A stretch of DNA of 64,000 bases, taken from positions 62,001-126,000 of the forward strand of contig DF240091.1 in assembly GCA_000507305.1 (NCBI GenBank). The letters are read 5' to 3'. The position numbers were made by a program, and so were the translations under genes. Origin of the DNA: Breviolum minutum Mf 1.05b.01. Taxonomy: Eukaryota > Sar > Dinophyceae > Suessiales > Symbiodiniaceae. Below, one piece after another: positions 11,061 to 23,739 of the stretch. The notes under the pieces were generated by a model, which had not been told where the DNA came from, made no database searches, and saw only the letters and a program-made list of their open reading frames with translations. The number at the start of each line of letters is the position of its first letter. The stretch's first letter is position 1.

Positions 11061-11812
11061 TAAAGCAGGTCCTAGGAACGGTTTTGCTCCAGGAGCAAAT
11101 CCAGCCTAAAGGGATAGTCTCTGCATTTGCACCAGGACCCACTGATAACAGAAAAATAAAGGGTTGAAAGTTGAAAGTTTGGGACTATGTCACAAGTGAT
11201 TTCCTCAAGATGAGCGTCACTCTTAGTGGTCACTAAGATGCATCCGGAGATACTCCCATCACCATGTTTGGACTGTGCTGTTTCACTACATCCAAACACA
11301 TCAAGGTATTGACATTTTCGGCCTCACATTAGGGACACAACTAACACACCATCTATAGTGGCCGCATTAACACCCCCAGAATTTATGTCAATCTCAGTTT
11401 CCCCGTCGTTGGCTGTTTAGTCAATACCTTTTTTCCGTGTTGGTGCCAGACACGCGGCCATTCATAGCAAACGAGAAGTAAAAAGATTGCTGCCAAGGTG
11501 GTTTGCTGGATTCTTGTTGCAAATTCTGCAATATATTTTGTAAACGCGTTTTTTGTTCAAATAGAGAAACTGTGTATATGTGTATATGCATATTGAGCAC
11601 AGAACAATGTTTATATAAAAATATGTTTTTAGTTGTATTTTATCTTTATTTGCGCATTTTTATGTTGGTAGTTTCGCATGTATATTTGTACATGCGCCCC
11701 TGAAAAAGCTTATTGGACCAGAAATGGACGTTTGCACCTTTTGAAGGCGGTGTTTTGTTGGGTTTCCATGATATTATTTGGAGGCTGCAAATCTGCATGC
11801 ATTTAGGTAGAT

Positions 11813-11832
11813 AGATATTTAGATAGACAGGC

Positions 11833-11868
<36 letters not shown>

Positions 11869-11880
11869 ATAGATAGATAG
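11813..11880. repeat. (GATA)n microsatellite
   Basis: GATA units interrupted twice by ATAATAGATA variants. Confidence 0.85.
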
Positions 11881-12173
11881 ACGGGTTAGATACTTAGGCT
11901 TGTGTCTATTTGCATGTGCTTCATTTACCATAGAGATGTCCCCTTACAACGTGAAACTAAAACCTCAATGTTTTAAAAATCTTCCATTAGCTGGAAAAAT
12001 CCAATGGTAGACCGACATTGAAGTGACTAGTAATTGTGATTCTCAGCACTACGCTGCGAAAATGTTTGGAGTATGATCTTGAAGGATCCAATCAATCCAA
12101 ATTCGTTGTATGTATGACTGGAAGTTTGCCTTGAGGCGCCGCAATCACTTGATATCAATTGTTTTTTTGCAAG

Positions 12174-12273
12174 ATTTGCTTTTTGGAACTCCAAGCATGG
12201 CCTCAACTACCCATCAAACCATCTCTATGGCGCCCCTGCCTTCAAGGCCACCCTGGAAGAAGGAGCAACTTGA
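12174..12273 (+). CDS. Exon of unrecognised gene
   Basis: After an AG at 12172-12173 one frame reads FAFWNSKHGLNYPSNHLYGA and then PAFKATLEEGAT, to a TGA at 12271-12273. It is possible that a non-GT donor ends it slightly earlier. Codon composition is convincing, but no family is recognised. A family B MITE starts 45 bp after it. Confidence 0.4.
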
Positions 12274-12317
12274 AACGTCAAGATGCGGCGACACGGGAGA
12301 CACACGTTGAGAAGTAC

Positions 12318-12424
12318 TACTGTTGATGGAGGGAATCAGGAAACCAGTTGATATGGAGAAACTACCATTATTTTACAGGGTTTTATACATCTCAGGTGGT
12401 GCAGGATTTCTTCCATCAACAGTA
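12318..12424. repeat. Palindromic MITE family B, full copy
   Basis: It begins TACTGTTGATGGA and ends CTTCCATCAACAGTA. The internal arms GGAATCAGGAAACCAG and CAGGTGGTGCAGGATT pair approximately. 107 bp, with TA at each end. Confidence 0.75.
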
Positions 12425-13267
12425 TGATAGTAAATGATGGTTTGTTTTCTTAATGTTCTAGTTATGTGTCCCAGTTAGTATGCTTGAACTGAAGTATGCA
12501 TATAGTCATATAGTTGGGTGAATCACAACCGAGAGGCCTATCAGAAGGTTCCCGAAGACTAATTCTGTTGTATCATGCCATTTATTATGTTTGTTGCAAT
12601 GAAACGTTCCAAGTTGGTCCCTTCAAGAGTACACAACTCCGTGATGGATAACATACCACCTGATCATTAAGGGTGCCAAATGGGTGGCATATGCGGTAGC
12701 CAATTCACCATGTCAGGGGTCGATATTCACTGTTTTGGCAGTAATAAATCTTCTATCTAACAGGGTATTAACAGGGTCCTCTCCGAGATTGACCTGTTTT
12801 TTTCACACAAATTTGACTCAATCTGAACCTTAAAGACCTGATATCAGATTTATATAGATTTATGGTTTTAGTTAGTTTGTCGCTGAGAAGTTGTGTCGAA
12901 CATGCGGAAAAACTTCCTAGCAGCAGAGGTTCCTTCTTCAAAGAGTTGTTTGATGTTTTTTTTTGTGTGTGTTTTTTAGGCGATTCAGTTTCGTATATGC
13001 ATGATGATAAGTTTGCATTTGTTTTTGTTCTTCTACTGTGTTGCAGGCATTTCAACAGGAATTGCAGTATCGTGTGTTCATGTTCTGTTCAACTTCAAAT
13101 GTAAGGCAAGCTGCCGGGATAGAACTCCTGCTTGAATTTGCAAGACATGTTTGACCATAAAGTTTCCTCGAAGGATGGTGATTTATGTTGTGCGGTGTTC
13201 CTTCCAAATCACTTTGGTTCGTTGATTCACATATGATTTGGGGGGCGTACCAAACATTGACATGGAA

Positions 13268-13316
13268 GTAGGTGGTGGTTCAAGCATTTTGTGGTTCGAC
13301 TTGGGAGGAAATTTCA
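13268..13316. repeat. MITE family C fragment
   Basis: GTAGGTGGTGGTTCAAGCATTTT resembles the family C left end. No mirrored end is seen. Confidence 0.35.
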
Positions 13317-13583
13317 AGTGTAATTGTAGTACCCTTCCACACAGTTCAAAACCAAAAGAACAAAACGATAAACATGGGAAAGTACCTCTTGTTTAAGTAA
13401 ACATCTTCAAAGCTTCTTTGCCAAAAAAATATTTTGTTACTCTCAAGATCTTCCTGAACTTCCCAAACCCATAGCATCCCATGTATGTTATACCCACATT
13501 TAACCATAAAAAATCCATACATACCATCATATGGATGTTATTTTGGAAGACTTTTCCCAAGATGTTTTGGTCTGGGACCTGAG

Positions 13584-16500
13584 GCCTTTATTCTATCCCA
13601 ATGGGGTTCTCCAAACGCTGATGTCAGTAGCATGCGGACAACCTTGGAACGCTTGGCACGGCGTGCCACCATGTTGGGTGCTCGACGCCAAGGGCCGGTT
13701 TCCACGGTACCAACGCAGGTGGCTCCCGGGTCCAAGAAGGGCATGGCCCGCATGGTTCCCCAAGGTTTATTTGAATAGATAGATTGCTTTATAATGCTTT
13801 ATAGATCGACAGATAGGTATGTTCATCAATCTTTATTGTTTATACTTTGCAAAAATACATGACTGCATATTTGTATGTGTTGCAATTATTATCATTGCAG
13901 GATTGTTTCAAGAATGACTGTCATGGTGTGAATAGTTTGATGGGACCGGTGCTAGGTCTCCACAACCAGCATCACCAGAATTCCTCATTCTAACCCTCCT
14001 CATCATCGTCACCACCACCACCATGGTCATCGTCATCGTAGTGACCCAAGTCATCGTCAGTGTTGTCACCCTTATTCCCCCCACTGGCATCCTTCATGGC
14101 CATACTCATCAATACCAGGACATACCAGTCTTAGCACCAAGATTTGTTGCTTCCTGCTAATGCTCGAAACCTGGGTTGACTGGAAAGAAAACCCAAAAGA
14201 CCTAGGATTAGAAAAGTAAATTGGCAACTTATGGCAAGTTGGTGGGTTGATACCCTCCCTGAAACAAACAGCTCGGCCCTGAAAATGGATGGTTGGAATA
14301 TTTGAATATAGTAGTTTCTTTTTTGGGATGGCCTATTTTCAGGCGGGAACTTTTAGCTTTAGGGAGTGTGTACAGTCTGTAGTACGTCGCTTCAATTTTT
14401 GTTTGTTCCCCAGGCTGAAGTGAGAACAATGGTGTCAGCGGTGAATCAAAGTTTGTACGAAGAGTTTGGCTTGAAGGGAAACCAGGCGGACTATTACAAT
14501 CCAGAATCTCGGGCGATGGAAGGTGGAAAAAAGTTGAGAAGTTGGCCTTGGAAAATGTTGGTAATTTGTATTTTGCCATATATTTATCCACATTTGAAAA
14601 ACAAAATTGTTCCACCCTTTCGTGAGAAGTTTCAAAAAGGATTCAATATGTACAGTAATTGTGTTGGTTTGGATGTTGAGCCATGTTGAGCCTTGGTCTC
14701 GGGCAAAAAGATAGTACGATGCTTCTAGCGTTTTCGTGAGGTGCTGGCTTTGGACAGTTGGAATTGTTGTGAAATCTGAGTGACAAGGGAGCAATGGGAG
14801 CCGTTCAAAATCAAGTGGTTTCTTACTAGAAACACTCATCATTCTACAAGGGTTTTCGGTCAGCCGCTCCGTGTGGGTAGTTGGATTTGTTCACGGTAGC
14901 CATATTTGTGGAGCAATTCGTTCAGTTACAGTTGATGAAGTCATTTCACCTGATTAATTTCAGCCCAGTTTCAACCTTGCTTGCACGCTCCTCAAACCAC
15001 TTTGTTGTAGATTTTGGTTGGTTTCCTTTCTGAGTCTTCAAAAATTTTGTGTCCCTCATTTGAGGAAAGACATCCCCAAATCAAATTCGTAAGGAGAACT
15101 CAATGATGCATTCAGTGCTGTCGAAGAAGATGGGAATTCCGATTTCCCTGTCGGTGGTTCCACGGCGAACTCGATGGGGCAAAAATGTCGAACTGTGTCG
15201 GTCCACTTATGCGTTTTGTTTTGGTATCTCATAATTCTATAGTTGGGTTGGGTGTTTCCTTAAATGGTGGTACCCCCAAATCATCCATTTGAATGGGGTT
15301 TTCCATTATAAACCATCCATTTTGGGGTACCCCTATTTTCGGAAACAGCCAGTCATTGTAAAAAGATGTAATTATGATGATAAAATGATGATCCTTAGGA
15401 GGCCAACAGTGCATGCGGATGACCGGAAAAACCAAACCTTGGGCATGTCTTGGATTAAACTTATTTGTTCTTGCCTTGGAGGGACTCACTTTCAGTGAAG
15501 AGAACCACTGCAATTCAAAGAGCACTTCGATTCACTGTAACTTGGGGCCACTAAACACAGGTCATTCATCGGTCATTCACCCGATTCCGCAATGAAGCAC
15601 CATAATTCGCTTCGGCGGTTCATGATTAGGTACTTGAGGACAAGACCCAAGTCAGCAACCATAAAAGTTTTTATGTTGTGATTCCCTTGTTGAGCAGTTG
15701 TGCCTAGTAAGGGTAGTTCCCATAAGTTTAGAGCTGTGCCAAATGGAAGACTAAATACTTTGTTTGGATTTCACTTGCAAAGTTAGTAAAGATAAAAGAT
15801 CCACCATTTCTACTTGATGTTCCTATCAAGGGTCATCTCACAAGTAGCTAAGTCGAAGTCAGTGAAGTGCGTCGGTAGTTTGATACGCTGCTTCTGTTAA
15901 GCACGGGATTTCAGAAAGCGTTTGTTAGCAACCGTCATCAGAAATAGAATGTTGTTAGACGTTACATGTCCCCCAACCAATGGATTGTACCATTCATTTT
16001 TCCCCATTTAAAAGCAGACAGACCTCAGTAATCATCACCCCAAGCAACAGCTTCATGACCGTTAGACAGGGTCGCATTCCAAATCATGCAACTTCCTTAC
16101 AACATGCTTAACCAAGAGTTGCTTTGGTTCAAATGTTTGGATTCCTTCAAACTGAGAATCCATTTTCATCCAACATTTCTGGGACATAAAAACCTAATCC
16201 CTAACCCAACCAACCAGCTAAACCCGACCTGTTTTCGACAAGGTTTGGGCTGCCGTGGCTCGACGTTGCGGTTTGGTATGTCATCCCTTGGCCAACGTGC
16301 CACGACACGTGTTAATTCGCATCCCTGCGACACGTGAGTCAGGTTGGGGGCCGTTGGAGGGAAGGGTTTTTCGGATCTTTTCGGCAGATTGATGTGTTTT
16401 CTTTCAAAAAATCCTACCAAAGATGTGACGGATCATGGTATGAAGGGTAAGGGGATAACGGGATGTAATTTATTTGGAGATTCTGATGTGTATGTTTGGT

Positions 16501-18440
16501 TTGGTGCTTCTTGAAGACACAAAAAATATTCATTTGAGTAACGTTTTGGGAAAACATCGTGGAATTCAAAAAACACACAGATAATCTTACATGCAAACCG
16601 CAAACCTCTACCTTTGCCGCTGCACAAAGACCATGCTCGGTTAGAGCCTCGTGTAACAAACCTGACGGGTTCGCTGGATGATCAATGGTTGGTTTGCTGT
16701 AACATGGCTATAACTAGCCAGGTTATTGCCCGACATGCATAATAAATTTATCCCGTTGATGATGCACCTGCGTTTGGGTTAGCCAGGTTGCTGGCCATTT
16801 ACTAGATTTTCTGGGATCTCCTAGCAGGCAAAGAATCTCCAGCATCCAAGAAGAATGTTGGACAATGATTTCAAATGATATTCATCATTTTCACATCACC
16901 AACCAAAAGCCCAGTTTTGGATTATTCAAAACTGCCAGAAACCAGTCGTTCAACTTGATTCCTCTAGGATTTCCGCGATATTCTGGGAGCTAGATCATAG
17001 TGAACATGAATCAGAGTTGAGAAAAACGCGACATCCCTGACTGAGCAAAGGGAGGGATCGTTTTTAGTGTGTAAACCCTAGGGTGAATACATGGCTGGGC
17101 CATAAATTTGCTAACAGAGTATCTGAGGAAAAGTGATCAGTTGCTACTCAATTGAGAGACCTTCCTTCATGAAACAGCCAAGGGGATTGATATTGAGCTA
17201 AGCTTAAGCTTGCGGGTTCAGCCCGGGCTGCTACCATCTCAGACTTGGCCGATGTGTTTGGACCTGGCATGGACCGGGTCCCTCCCCTCCCAGGTCCTGC
17301 AGAGACGCAAGATTTTTATTTGGATGCTTTTGATGGTGGCAAGTTGATGTCCTGGCAAGAGTTCTGCGCTTTTTTGACTGACATGCTGGCCATGATGGGT
17401 GCCAGAGACTTGGACCGGCTGTTGATGGTTTTTCCAAAAATTGGTACTGAGATATTGGTTGTTTTACCCTGGTTGTAACAGGGTTGCTTTACTTATTTTA
17501 CTTGACATGAACTTGACATGGTGATTTTGGATAGTTTGCTTTGCCCTTTTCGAGCAGGTTAGTCGGGTGGCCACTTTGATGATCATCTTGGGAGTAGTCC
17601 GCCTCCCCAGGAATGCGAGACATTGAACCCCATTTGTCTGAGATTCTTGGTGCTGGAAGTCTAGGGAAATGAGCGGTTCGTACTTGAAATTGGTTTTGGG
17701 ATGGTTTGAGAAGTTTCACCTCATGTATCCGTTCTTTGTTCGAAGGCATGGTATCCCTCCGAGTTTGTGAGTTGGAGTTGGTGGGAAATGACAAGTTGCG
17801 GGGCGTCTGTCTTTGTACAACATGTGTATGGTTTGTACATATATATATACATATATATATATATACACGTGAACTGATGCATGTATGTGATATGTGCAAA
17901 CATGTGTACGTAGATGCAAATACACATGCAAATATAGAATTATGTTCTTCGCTGACGCAGTCATGTTTGCTGCTACTGCTGGGATTAGCTGGATACACGC
18001 AGGTTTTCAACATGTTGGAACAGGGTAGGTTAATCTCATTCAAGGAATTGAGTTGAAGAATCATAGCGATATCATTGCCGCCTAAGCGTTGATATGGTGC
18101 TTCACTTCGGGAAATCGGCCCCCAAGCGTATAAGTGTATAGTACATGTCAACTTGGTAAGTGAAAAAAATAAAATTTTACATGATAGACAACTACAGCAT
18201 ACTACGTACTGCTATCTGACTGTTGTATGCCGCAGTTTATATTTTGAATATCCTTGTAATTCCTCGTATCTAAGTGTATACTTGGCAAGATGTTCCACCT
18301 ATTTCGACCTTAGCTTCGACCTCATTGTTTACAAACCCTCGAGGTTTGTGGCTATCACGCCACCCGTGTTATTGTATCTTCGGATGATGCGTAATTTGGA
18401 GAACGTATACGGGCAGCTTGGCATTTTGAGAAAACACTGC
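13584..18440 (+). CDS. SirB1/FBXO21-like transglutaminase-fold protein (multi-exon, partial)
   Basis: Exons: 13584 to about 13764 (LERLARRATMLGARR), 14414 to about 14512 (VNQSLYEEFGLKGNQADYYN), 15094/15097-15153 (NSMMHSVLSKKMGIPISLS), 16243-16333 (VWAAVARRCGL, then NVPRHVLIRIP), 17294/17303 to about 17427 (DFYLDAFDGGKLMSWQEFCA), and about 18344-18440 (YLRMMRNLENVYGQLG). In order these match the SirB1_N/Transglut_core2 fold (PF13369): a GN..DYY motif, NS..L...GIPISL, VARR.GL..., .P.H, then a D.F.GG.L block, then R.L.NL..Y. Human FBXO21 carries the same domain. Phases agree across 15153, 16243 and 16333-17294; the junctions 13764-14414 and 17427-18344 remain unresolved. No F-box or YccV-like domain was identified. 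The cellular role is unknown. In SirB1 proteins the transglutaminase catalytic residues are usually not conserved, and this appears true here. Confidence 0.7.
14251..14372. repeat. Palindromic MITE family A, copy 4
   Basis: TACCCTCCCTGAAACAAACA at the left and AGCTTTAGGGAGTGTGTA at the right, with GAAAATGGATGGTTGGAA and GGGATGGCCTATTTTCAGG inside. About 122 bp. It lies 41 bp before the exon at 14414. Confidence 0.8.
15254..15346. repeat. Palindromic MITE family D, copy 1
   Basis: It begins GTTTCCTTAAATGGTGGTAC and ends GGGGTACCCCTATTTTCGGAAAC. Internal ATCATCCATTT and AACCATCCATTT are shared with the copy at 50370-50464. It lies in the intron between 15153 and 16243. Confidence 0.75.
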
Positions 18441-18753
18441 AAAAGGGACCCTTAGCTGTTGGAAGTTGGAACCTTAAAACCCCTCTATCTAAGACGTCCA
18501 GTTCCCAACATGTTTAACATAACGGTGGGTTCATAACATTGCCTAAATATATCAACTGAACGGCCTTTTATCCCACTGAAGTCTTCATGACTGAAGAACA
18601 TACCCAGTCGTGAGAAGCTTGGTGCGATCCTTGGCCTTTCCGAGGCAAACAGGCGATAAGCTGCGATTGCAAGGTATTCAGCTTCAAATGATTCTTGGCT
18701 CCGCCTCCAAAAGTGGCTAGAAAAATCCACCAACCGGGCTGTTGTTGTTTAAA

Positions 18754-18840
18754 ACTACCTGAAAAAAAAACTGAAAAATCGATGAAATGTCCTTTTTAAA
18801 TAGTCCCTATTCAGGGGGCATCTTAATTTTCGGGGGTGCG
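18754..18840. repeat. Possible degenerate MITE family A, copy 5
   Basis: The order CTGAAAA..ATGAAATGTCC..CCTATTCAGGGGGCATCTTAATTTTCGGGGG follows the family A layout, but it is heavily diverged. Confidence 0.3.
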
Positions 18841-19430
18841 GGTGTAGGATTTTTTTATGCAACAACTCTCTGATTGGTGATGAATTGACACAGTTTGTTT
18901 GGTCCATTTTTATATGTTCAAATCGGTTGATTGTGTTCTTGCACGGGCCCGGACACATAAAATCCCGTTGAAGTTTGAGAGCCCTGTTTTTGGATGATGT
19001 GTGGAGATCTACCAAAGTCCCTTTTTTTGGAACAGGTTGCTCCGTTGAATGGCACAATTTCCCCCAATCTTTAGCAAAAACATGTCAGCATTAACATGGT
19101 GGCAGTGACCTTTTTTTTCGGGATGAACCTGGACCGTGAGAGAAGCAAATGCGTAGTACCGGTGCTGGGTAGTAAATAGGATAGCTTTGGGGACTCTGGG
19201 TGGCTGGAACTGGCGGTTTTTGTTTTACATGCGCATTTGCCACATATACACATAAATATATATATATATATTTATATATGTACATACCTTGTTACATGAT
19301 AATTACAGTGGATCTATGTTTCAAAGACTGTAGATATCACTGCTGATTGTCATTCGAGCTTTCCGGAAGGATGTCACCTTCTTTGATTGCCAGATTCTTC
19401 AAAAATCCCATGGCCCAATGACATCCGAGG

Positions 19431-19905
19431 CGAACCCTGATTCGCTTGGTGGAAGAAGAAGCCACAAGAGATGGCAATGCTGGGTACCGACGCTAAAGGC
19501 ATGCGACCCAAGTGTGGTTTCCCATTTGCCAAATCCTAAAGAATCCACCTGGTTTCCTCTCATTTCTCCATGGGTTTTCAGAGAGGTTTTTGGGGACACT
19601 AGGGGACAGAGGAGAAAAACTCAAAAGAGGAATTGGTTGACTTTAAGCTCATTTTTGTGCAGCTCTGAACGTGGCCACTCGCGTGGGTTTCTCTGATTTT
19701 TGTTGGCCACAAGTAGAAATAGAGGCCCAAGAAAACACACTTTTGTGGGAAAACAAGGTCCAGTGGGGAAACCGAGAACCAAATTTTAAGATATTCGAAG
19801 TAGTAGATTGTGCCTCCATGGTTGGGTTTGGATGTCTTTCAACACCCAGTCGGATGGACAGAAGAACAGGCGACACAAAAAGTGCAGGGCAGTGGTATGG
19901 TGTGC
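19431..19905 (+). CDS. Two exons of an unrecognised gene
   Basis: A short exon (about 19431-19481) reads RTLIRLVEEEATRDGNAG before a GTACCG donor. A second begins at 19807, after AG, and reads IVPPWLGLDVFQHPVGWTEE and then QATQKVQ, with likely donors between 19889 and 19905. Both have convincing composition; their link to each other and to the SirB1-like gene upstream is not shown. A long antisense open frame over the second exon is its shadow. Nothing else is supported between 18450 and 19430 apart from the doubtful repeat at 18754. Confidence 0.35.
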
Positions 19906-20831
19906 TTACTGCAAACAGATTTGTTTGCATAGAAACAGTGGCCCAAACCAGGTATGAACCCAAAAGTTCTTGGCACTACATGATGAAACTTTCGTTAGAT
20001 ACAGTATACAATGACATGAATGTTATGGCAGTTTCACGTAGTTGGATTTGTTTTACATTTTGAAAGGAATGCTTCCATGTTGCCATCATTCTCTTTTCCT
20101 GCCCGCCTAGTAGTTGTTACAGATTGACAGGGCTTGGCTAGCTCGAGTAGGTGATTTGACGACCAGTGCAGAGGAATACGAATGACGCCCTTTTTTCCAA
20201 AAAGGATTCGAATCCCTGAATTCCCCAAAAAAATCTCATCGTTCAACCATAGCGCTTTAGGTACAACCTGCTAGTATCAGGGAGGGCATTGCTCAAACCA
20301 CTGGGCCCCCGAACCTTGCCCAGTACCTTTTGAAGAAAAAAACCTTTCGGATGCTATGGCTACAGGCAATCACATGCGTGGACAAAGTAGACATGTGCAA
20401 TGGACTGCTCGCCCTGTGGTAAACTGATCAAGTGTCAATGGTGTCGATGTCCTTTAATATTCGGATCGGAAAAGGTGCATTGAAAAAAAATCGCTATAAT
20501 TCGGCAAATTGTAACGACCCAAACTGCCCACATCACGGTTTAAAATGCAGGTTAGGAAGGAAACCAGCCTCCAAAAACCGTCTTAAAGTTCTGGGTCGCT
20601 AAGTTCATATGTCGTTAGATCAACGGATCTACCTGCAAACTGGCTCAGTTTGGGTACCCGTTCCACTGACTGCTTGTCTCTTCGATACCTTGGTGGAAAT
20701 CAGTTGGGATACAATTAAATCCCAAGTACTGCCTCGCCTCATCCAAGATATGATGAGTATATGTATATATATATACATATATTGTATTAATCTGTATTAG
20801 ATCTATACACCCAAGTTTTTCCAAGTAATAA

Positions 20832-22291
20832 ATGGATCTTCACACCTCACTGACACCACCAGTTGCGGGGCGGGATTTTTACTGCCATGACCCAGAGTTG
20901 GGCCCTTCCAGCCTCAAGTTGCTGGGAGAAGAGCGAGGTGCGACCGTCGGGATGGTGAGTGGTTTGGGTTTCAGGATCTCAAGGCAGTTGTGGTAAGGCT
21001 TTGATAATGTGAAAAATTGTATGTTCACTACTTGGATGATCCCTGAAAATAGATATTATATATATATATACAGATTCGTGAAAACAAGTGACTGATTGGA
21101 AGTTGTTCCAATCCGTATCATCATAACATATATGTATGTAATAACACATGCCTTCCTTCAAGTAGGATTTTCCCAAATATATCTCAGGGCCCAACCCCAA
21201 GGGATCCAACCAACATTTTCCTGTTGAACAAATTGCCACCATCCACTGATGTCAGCTTCATCCGGTACGTTGTTGCTTGGGCACTGATTGGGGCTTCAAG
21301 CAGGAGCAGGTGGATGAGCCACTTGGTGGCTGAAGCAACCAACGTTGGGTACAGTGGTTGGTTCCAGTTCCTGGAAGTGAGATTTGTCATGTGATTTCCG
21401 GAAAAACATACACGCATCTATATAATTGATCCCTAAAAAAATCCTAAACAGACTTTAGGAAGTTTAACAAGAGGGCAAAAACAAAACAAACACAAAAGGC
21501 AAAGCGGGATTCTTTTTAACTGTGTTTTTTTTAACAACCTGAGAAAGCTTACGAAAAATAAAAATCTGGACTACGTATATAGGGCCTATGAACACTAGTT
21601 GAAAAGGTTACAAGATGGTATCTATGAACTTGGACCTTCACCACATGCTACGTCAGGGCCTCCAACAATGGAAATATCAGGCTAGCATTCCAGGTTCGAT
21701 ATGAAATTTTCCACGTGGAAACCTGGACACCCCCCAAAAATTTTCGCAAAACAACTTTCTTTAATAAACAAAAAACAACACAAAATAACAAAGTTCCGAA
21801 AATGGAGGAAAAATGCTACCCGTACCAAAGATCCAAGATATCCAAGTGTTTGAAATCTACTGTAGCGGTTCAATGGGTTCCTCCCCTTGCTAAGGCTCCC
21901 AAGTTGAATCCCAAAACTGGATCGTTTGTTGGTTGGCTGTTGAGGCGGATTCTATGGTTGAGGGTTTCAGAAGTTTGTTGGGAGTTTTCCCACTTAAGAT
22001 TGGCTTAAAGATATTATATTTGAAGTGGTTAAGATATACCCTCCAGGGAATTAACATATCCCCCTGATAAGGCATATTTGAAGATGATTTTCCTTTTCCC
22101 CAGGTGGGATATGTTAATTTCCTGGAGGGTATGTGGATGTAGGTGGGTTCTGAAAATTGATCGTGCTTTGAACCCGATCCATTCCCATGCTATTTGGGGA
22201 TTCAAGTGCCCAGCAACCAAAACATAGCTAGCAATTAGCAGCAGAGCAGTTGATTTTTATGCGGATTTTTACTACCCTTACCAAAAGAAGG
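20832..22291 (+). CDS. Unrecognised gene, exon group
   Basis: The frame 20832-20954 opens with an ATG immediately after two stop codons and ends at a strong GTGAGT donor (41 codons; RDFYCHDPELGPSSLKLLGE). It joins in phase 0 to 21188-21376 (GPTPRDPTNIFLLNKLPPST, then FIRYVVAWALIGASS), which ends at GTGAGA. A likely exon at about 21905-22000 includes NWIVCWLAVEADSMVEGF. Another ends at 22291 (AVDFYADFYYPYQKK) before GTGAGT. The second exon has a weakly hydrophobic stretch. No family is recognised. This may be the beginning of the gene whose later exons lie at 23.3-27.6 kb. Confidence 0.45.
22037..22131. repeat. Palindromic MITE family A-related, copy 6
   Basis: TACCCTCCAGGGAATTAACA mirrors TGTTAATTTCCTGGAGGGTA almost perfectly over 95 bp. 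It has the TA ends and CCCTCC tip of family A but a different interior, so it is a subfamily. Confidence 0.75.
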
Positions 22292-22316
22292 GTGAGTTGG
22301 AGCAGATCATGGTATA

Positions 22317-22434
22317 TTCACCCTCCTTGAAACTAACAGCACGCAGCTGCAAATTGATGGTTGGAAGATGTTGGAAAGCAAGCCTTTCCTTTTAGGTGAA
22401 GGCTCATTTTCAGGGCCATGATGCATTCATCCCC
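22317..22434. repeat. Palindromic MITE family A, copy 7
   Basis: CACCCTCCTTGAAACTAACA, then GATGGTTGGAAGATG, CCTTTCCTTTTAGG and CATTTTCAGGG; the right tip is decayed. It starts about 26 bp after the donor at 22292. Confidence 0.65.
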
Positions 22435-23350
22435 AAAACCCGCAAAAGAAAAGGGCCTATAAATTATCAATGATTATCACATATAGCCAGCATTTCTTGG
22501 TTGTCCCCCCCTATTCAGAGCTGGTTTTCCCCATGGGATTTCCGCTGGGAAAACTCCCAGCATTTTTCAGGTGCTGGGTCGATGGAAATCGAACCTTCGA
22601 AAGCTGCTGCCTGACGGACGGGAGTTGGCTGTAGTGACTTTTTGTGGTGATTTGATGATTGTATTTATAGATATGAAATATATATAAATATATTTGCATT
22701 TAGTTACGTAGTAAGTGCATTAAATGGGTGTGTATATATATATATATATATTCATGCGTATTTACGCATGTGAATCAACTCAACTTAGTGCGATATATAG
22801 TTCGCCTACATCATTTGGTGACCTTCACTTTTGAGAGATGTTTTTGATATTAGAACTGTTGCGTCGGTTGATCGGAAGGTAGGTGTTTGATTTGTTTGAT
22901 ATGTTTGTCCACTGCCATAATTTCACCTGGGAAGGAGACACCTGTTACATGTCCCATTGCATCACAAGCCGTTCACCTTTCACAGTACAGAAGTTCTGGA
23001 GCAAGAAGAACAACAATGATAGGATTGAAAGGATATCAACAAGTTTCTTTGTTCATAATGCCAACCTGAACAAGCAAGAACAGAAACATATCCAACAGAC
23101 ATGATACAACCAATTTGAATCCTTTAATGATGCATTTTCTGTTTCATATCCTTTGTATTGAGAAAACCTGATTCAAAACATTTGTCTACAGTCTACAATC
23201 ATCAATTCTCCCCCCCAAGACTGTGGAGTGCTTCATGAAAAACCTGGCCCCACACTCCATTTTACCCTTTTTATCATTCTTATCCCGGCTTATCAAATGC
23301 CATCACAATCTGAGTCGATCAACCAACCAGGAGCGTATTCTGCCTAGCTT

Positions 23351-23739
23351 GGAGATCCGACAATGGCAGCAAGGTGCAACAGATTGTGGTTGTTCCTTAC
23401 CTGACCTCCGACTCTTGGGCAAGACGATACCAAAACGAATCCCAAAGGTTTGTTGGGTGCCGGGAAAGAAGACGTGAAACAAGATGGATCTTTTTAAGGT
23501 TGAAAAGAAGTGGAGCTAAAGCTGAGGGGAGTCCTCCAAAATTTCATGTGGAAAAACCCACTGAAAAAACACATGGAGATCTGAGTATGTTCAAAACTTG
23601 GGCGACAAATTGGATGCAAGGATGGCATTTTGGTCACGTCGCCTAAGGAAATTCAGATGGTTTTTGCCGCCTTCGCACAATGCTCATCCCGCAAGATCAT
23701 CCGGATTGCTTCGCGTGACCTTCTCGGTGGGGCCGGAAG
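23351..23739 (+). CDS. Two exons of an unrecognised gene
   Basis: The exon around 23351-23446 reads SDNGSKVQQIVVVPYLTSDS, then WARRYQNESQ, before GTTTGT. The exon 23586-23739 reads YVQNLGDKLDARMAFWSRRL and then WFLPPSHNAHPARSSGLLRV, ending at GTTTCT (phase 1). A VVPY block is seen in exostosin-like GT47 proteins, but the rest does not clearly support that family, so no function is assigned. Confidence 0.4.

Noticed and set aside
17837..17867. TA-rich tracts here and at 4578, 19256, 21056, 22733, 30797, 34656, 54318 and 59627
   Set aside because: Simple (TA)n microsatellites common in AT-leaning introns; no promoter context.
19649..19963. Long minus-strand frame and overlapping + frame of about 100 codons
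   Set aside because: The + strand frame starting at 19807 (PPWLGLDVFQHPVGWTEE) is better bounded and more protein-like.
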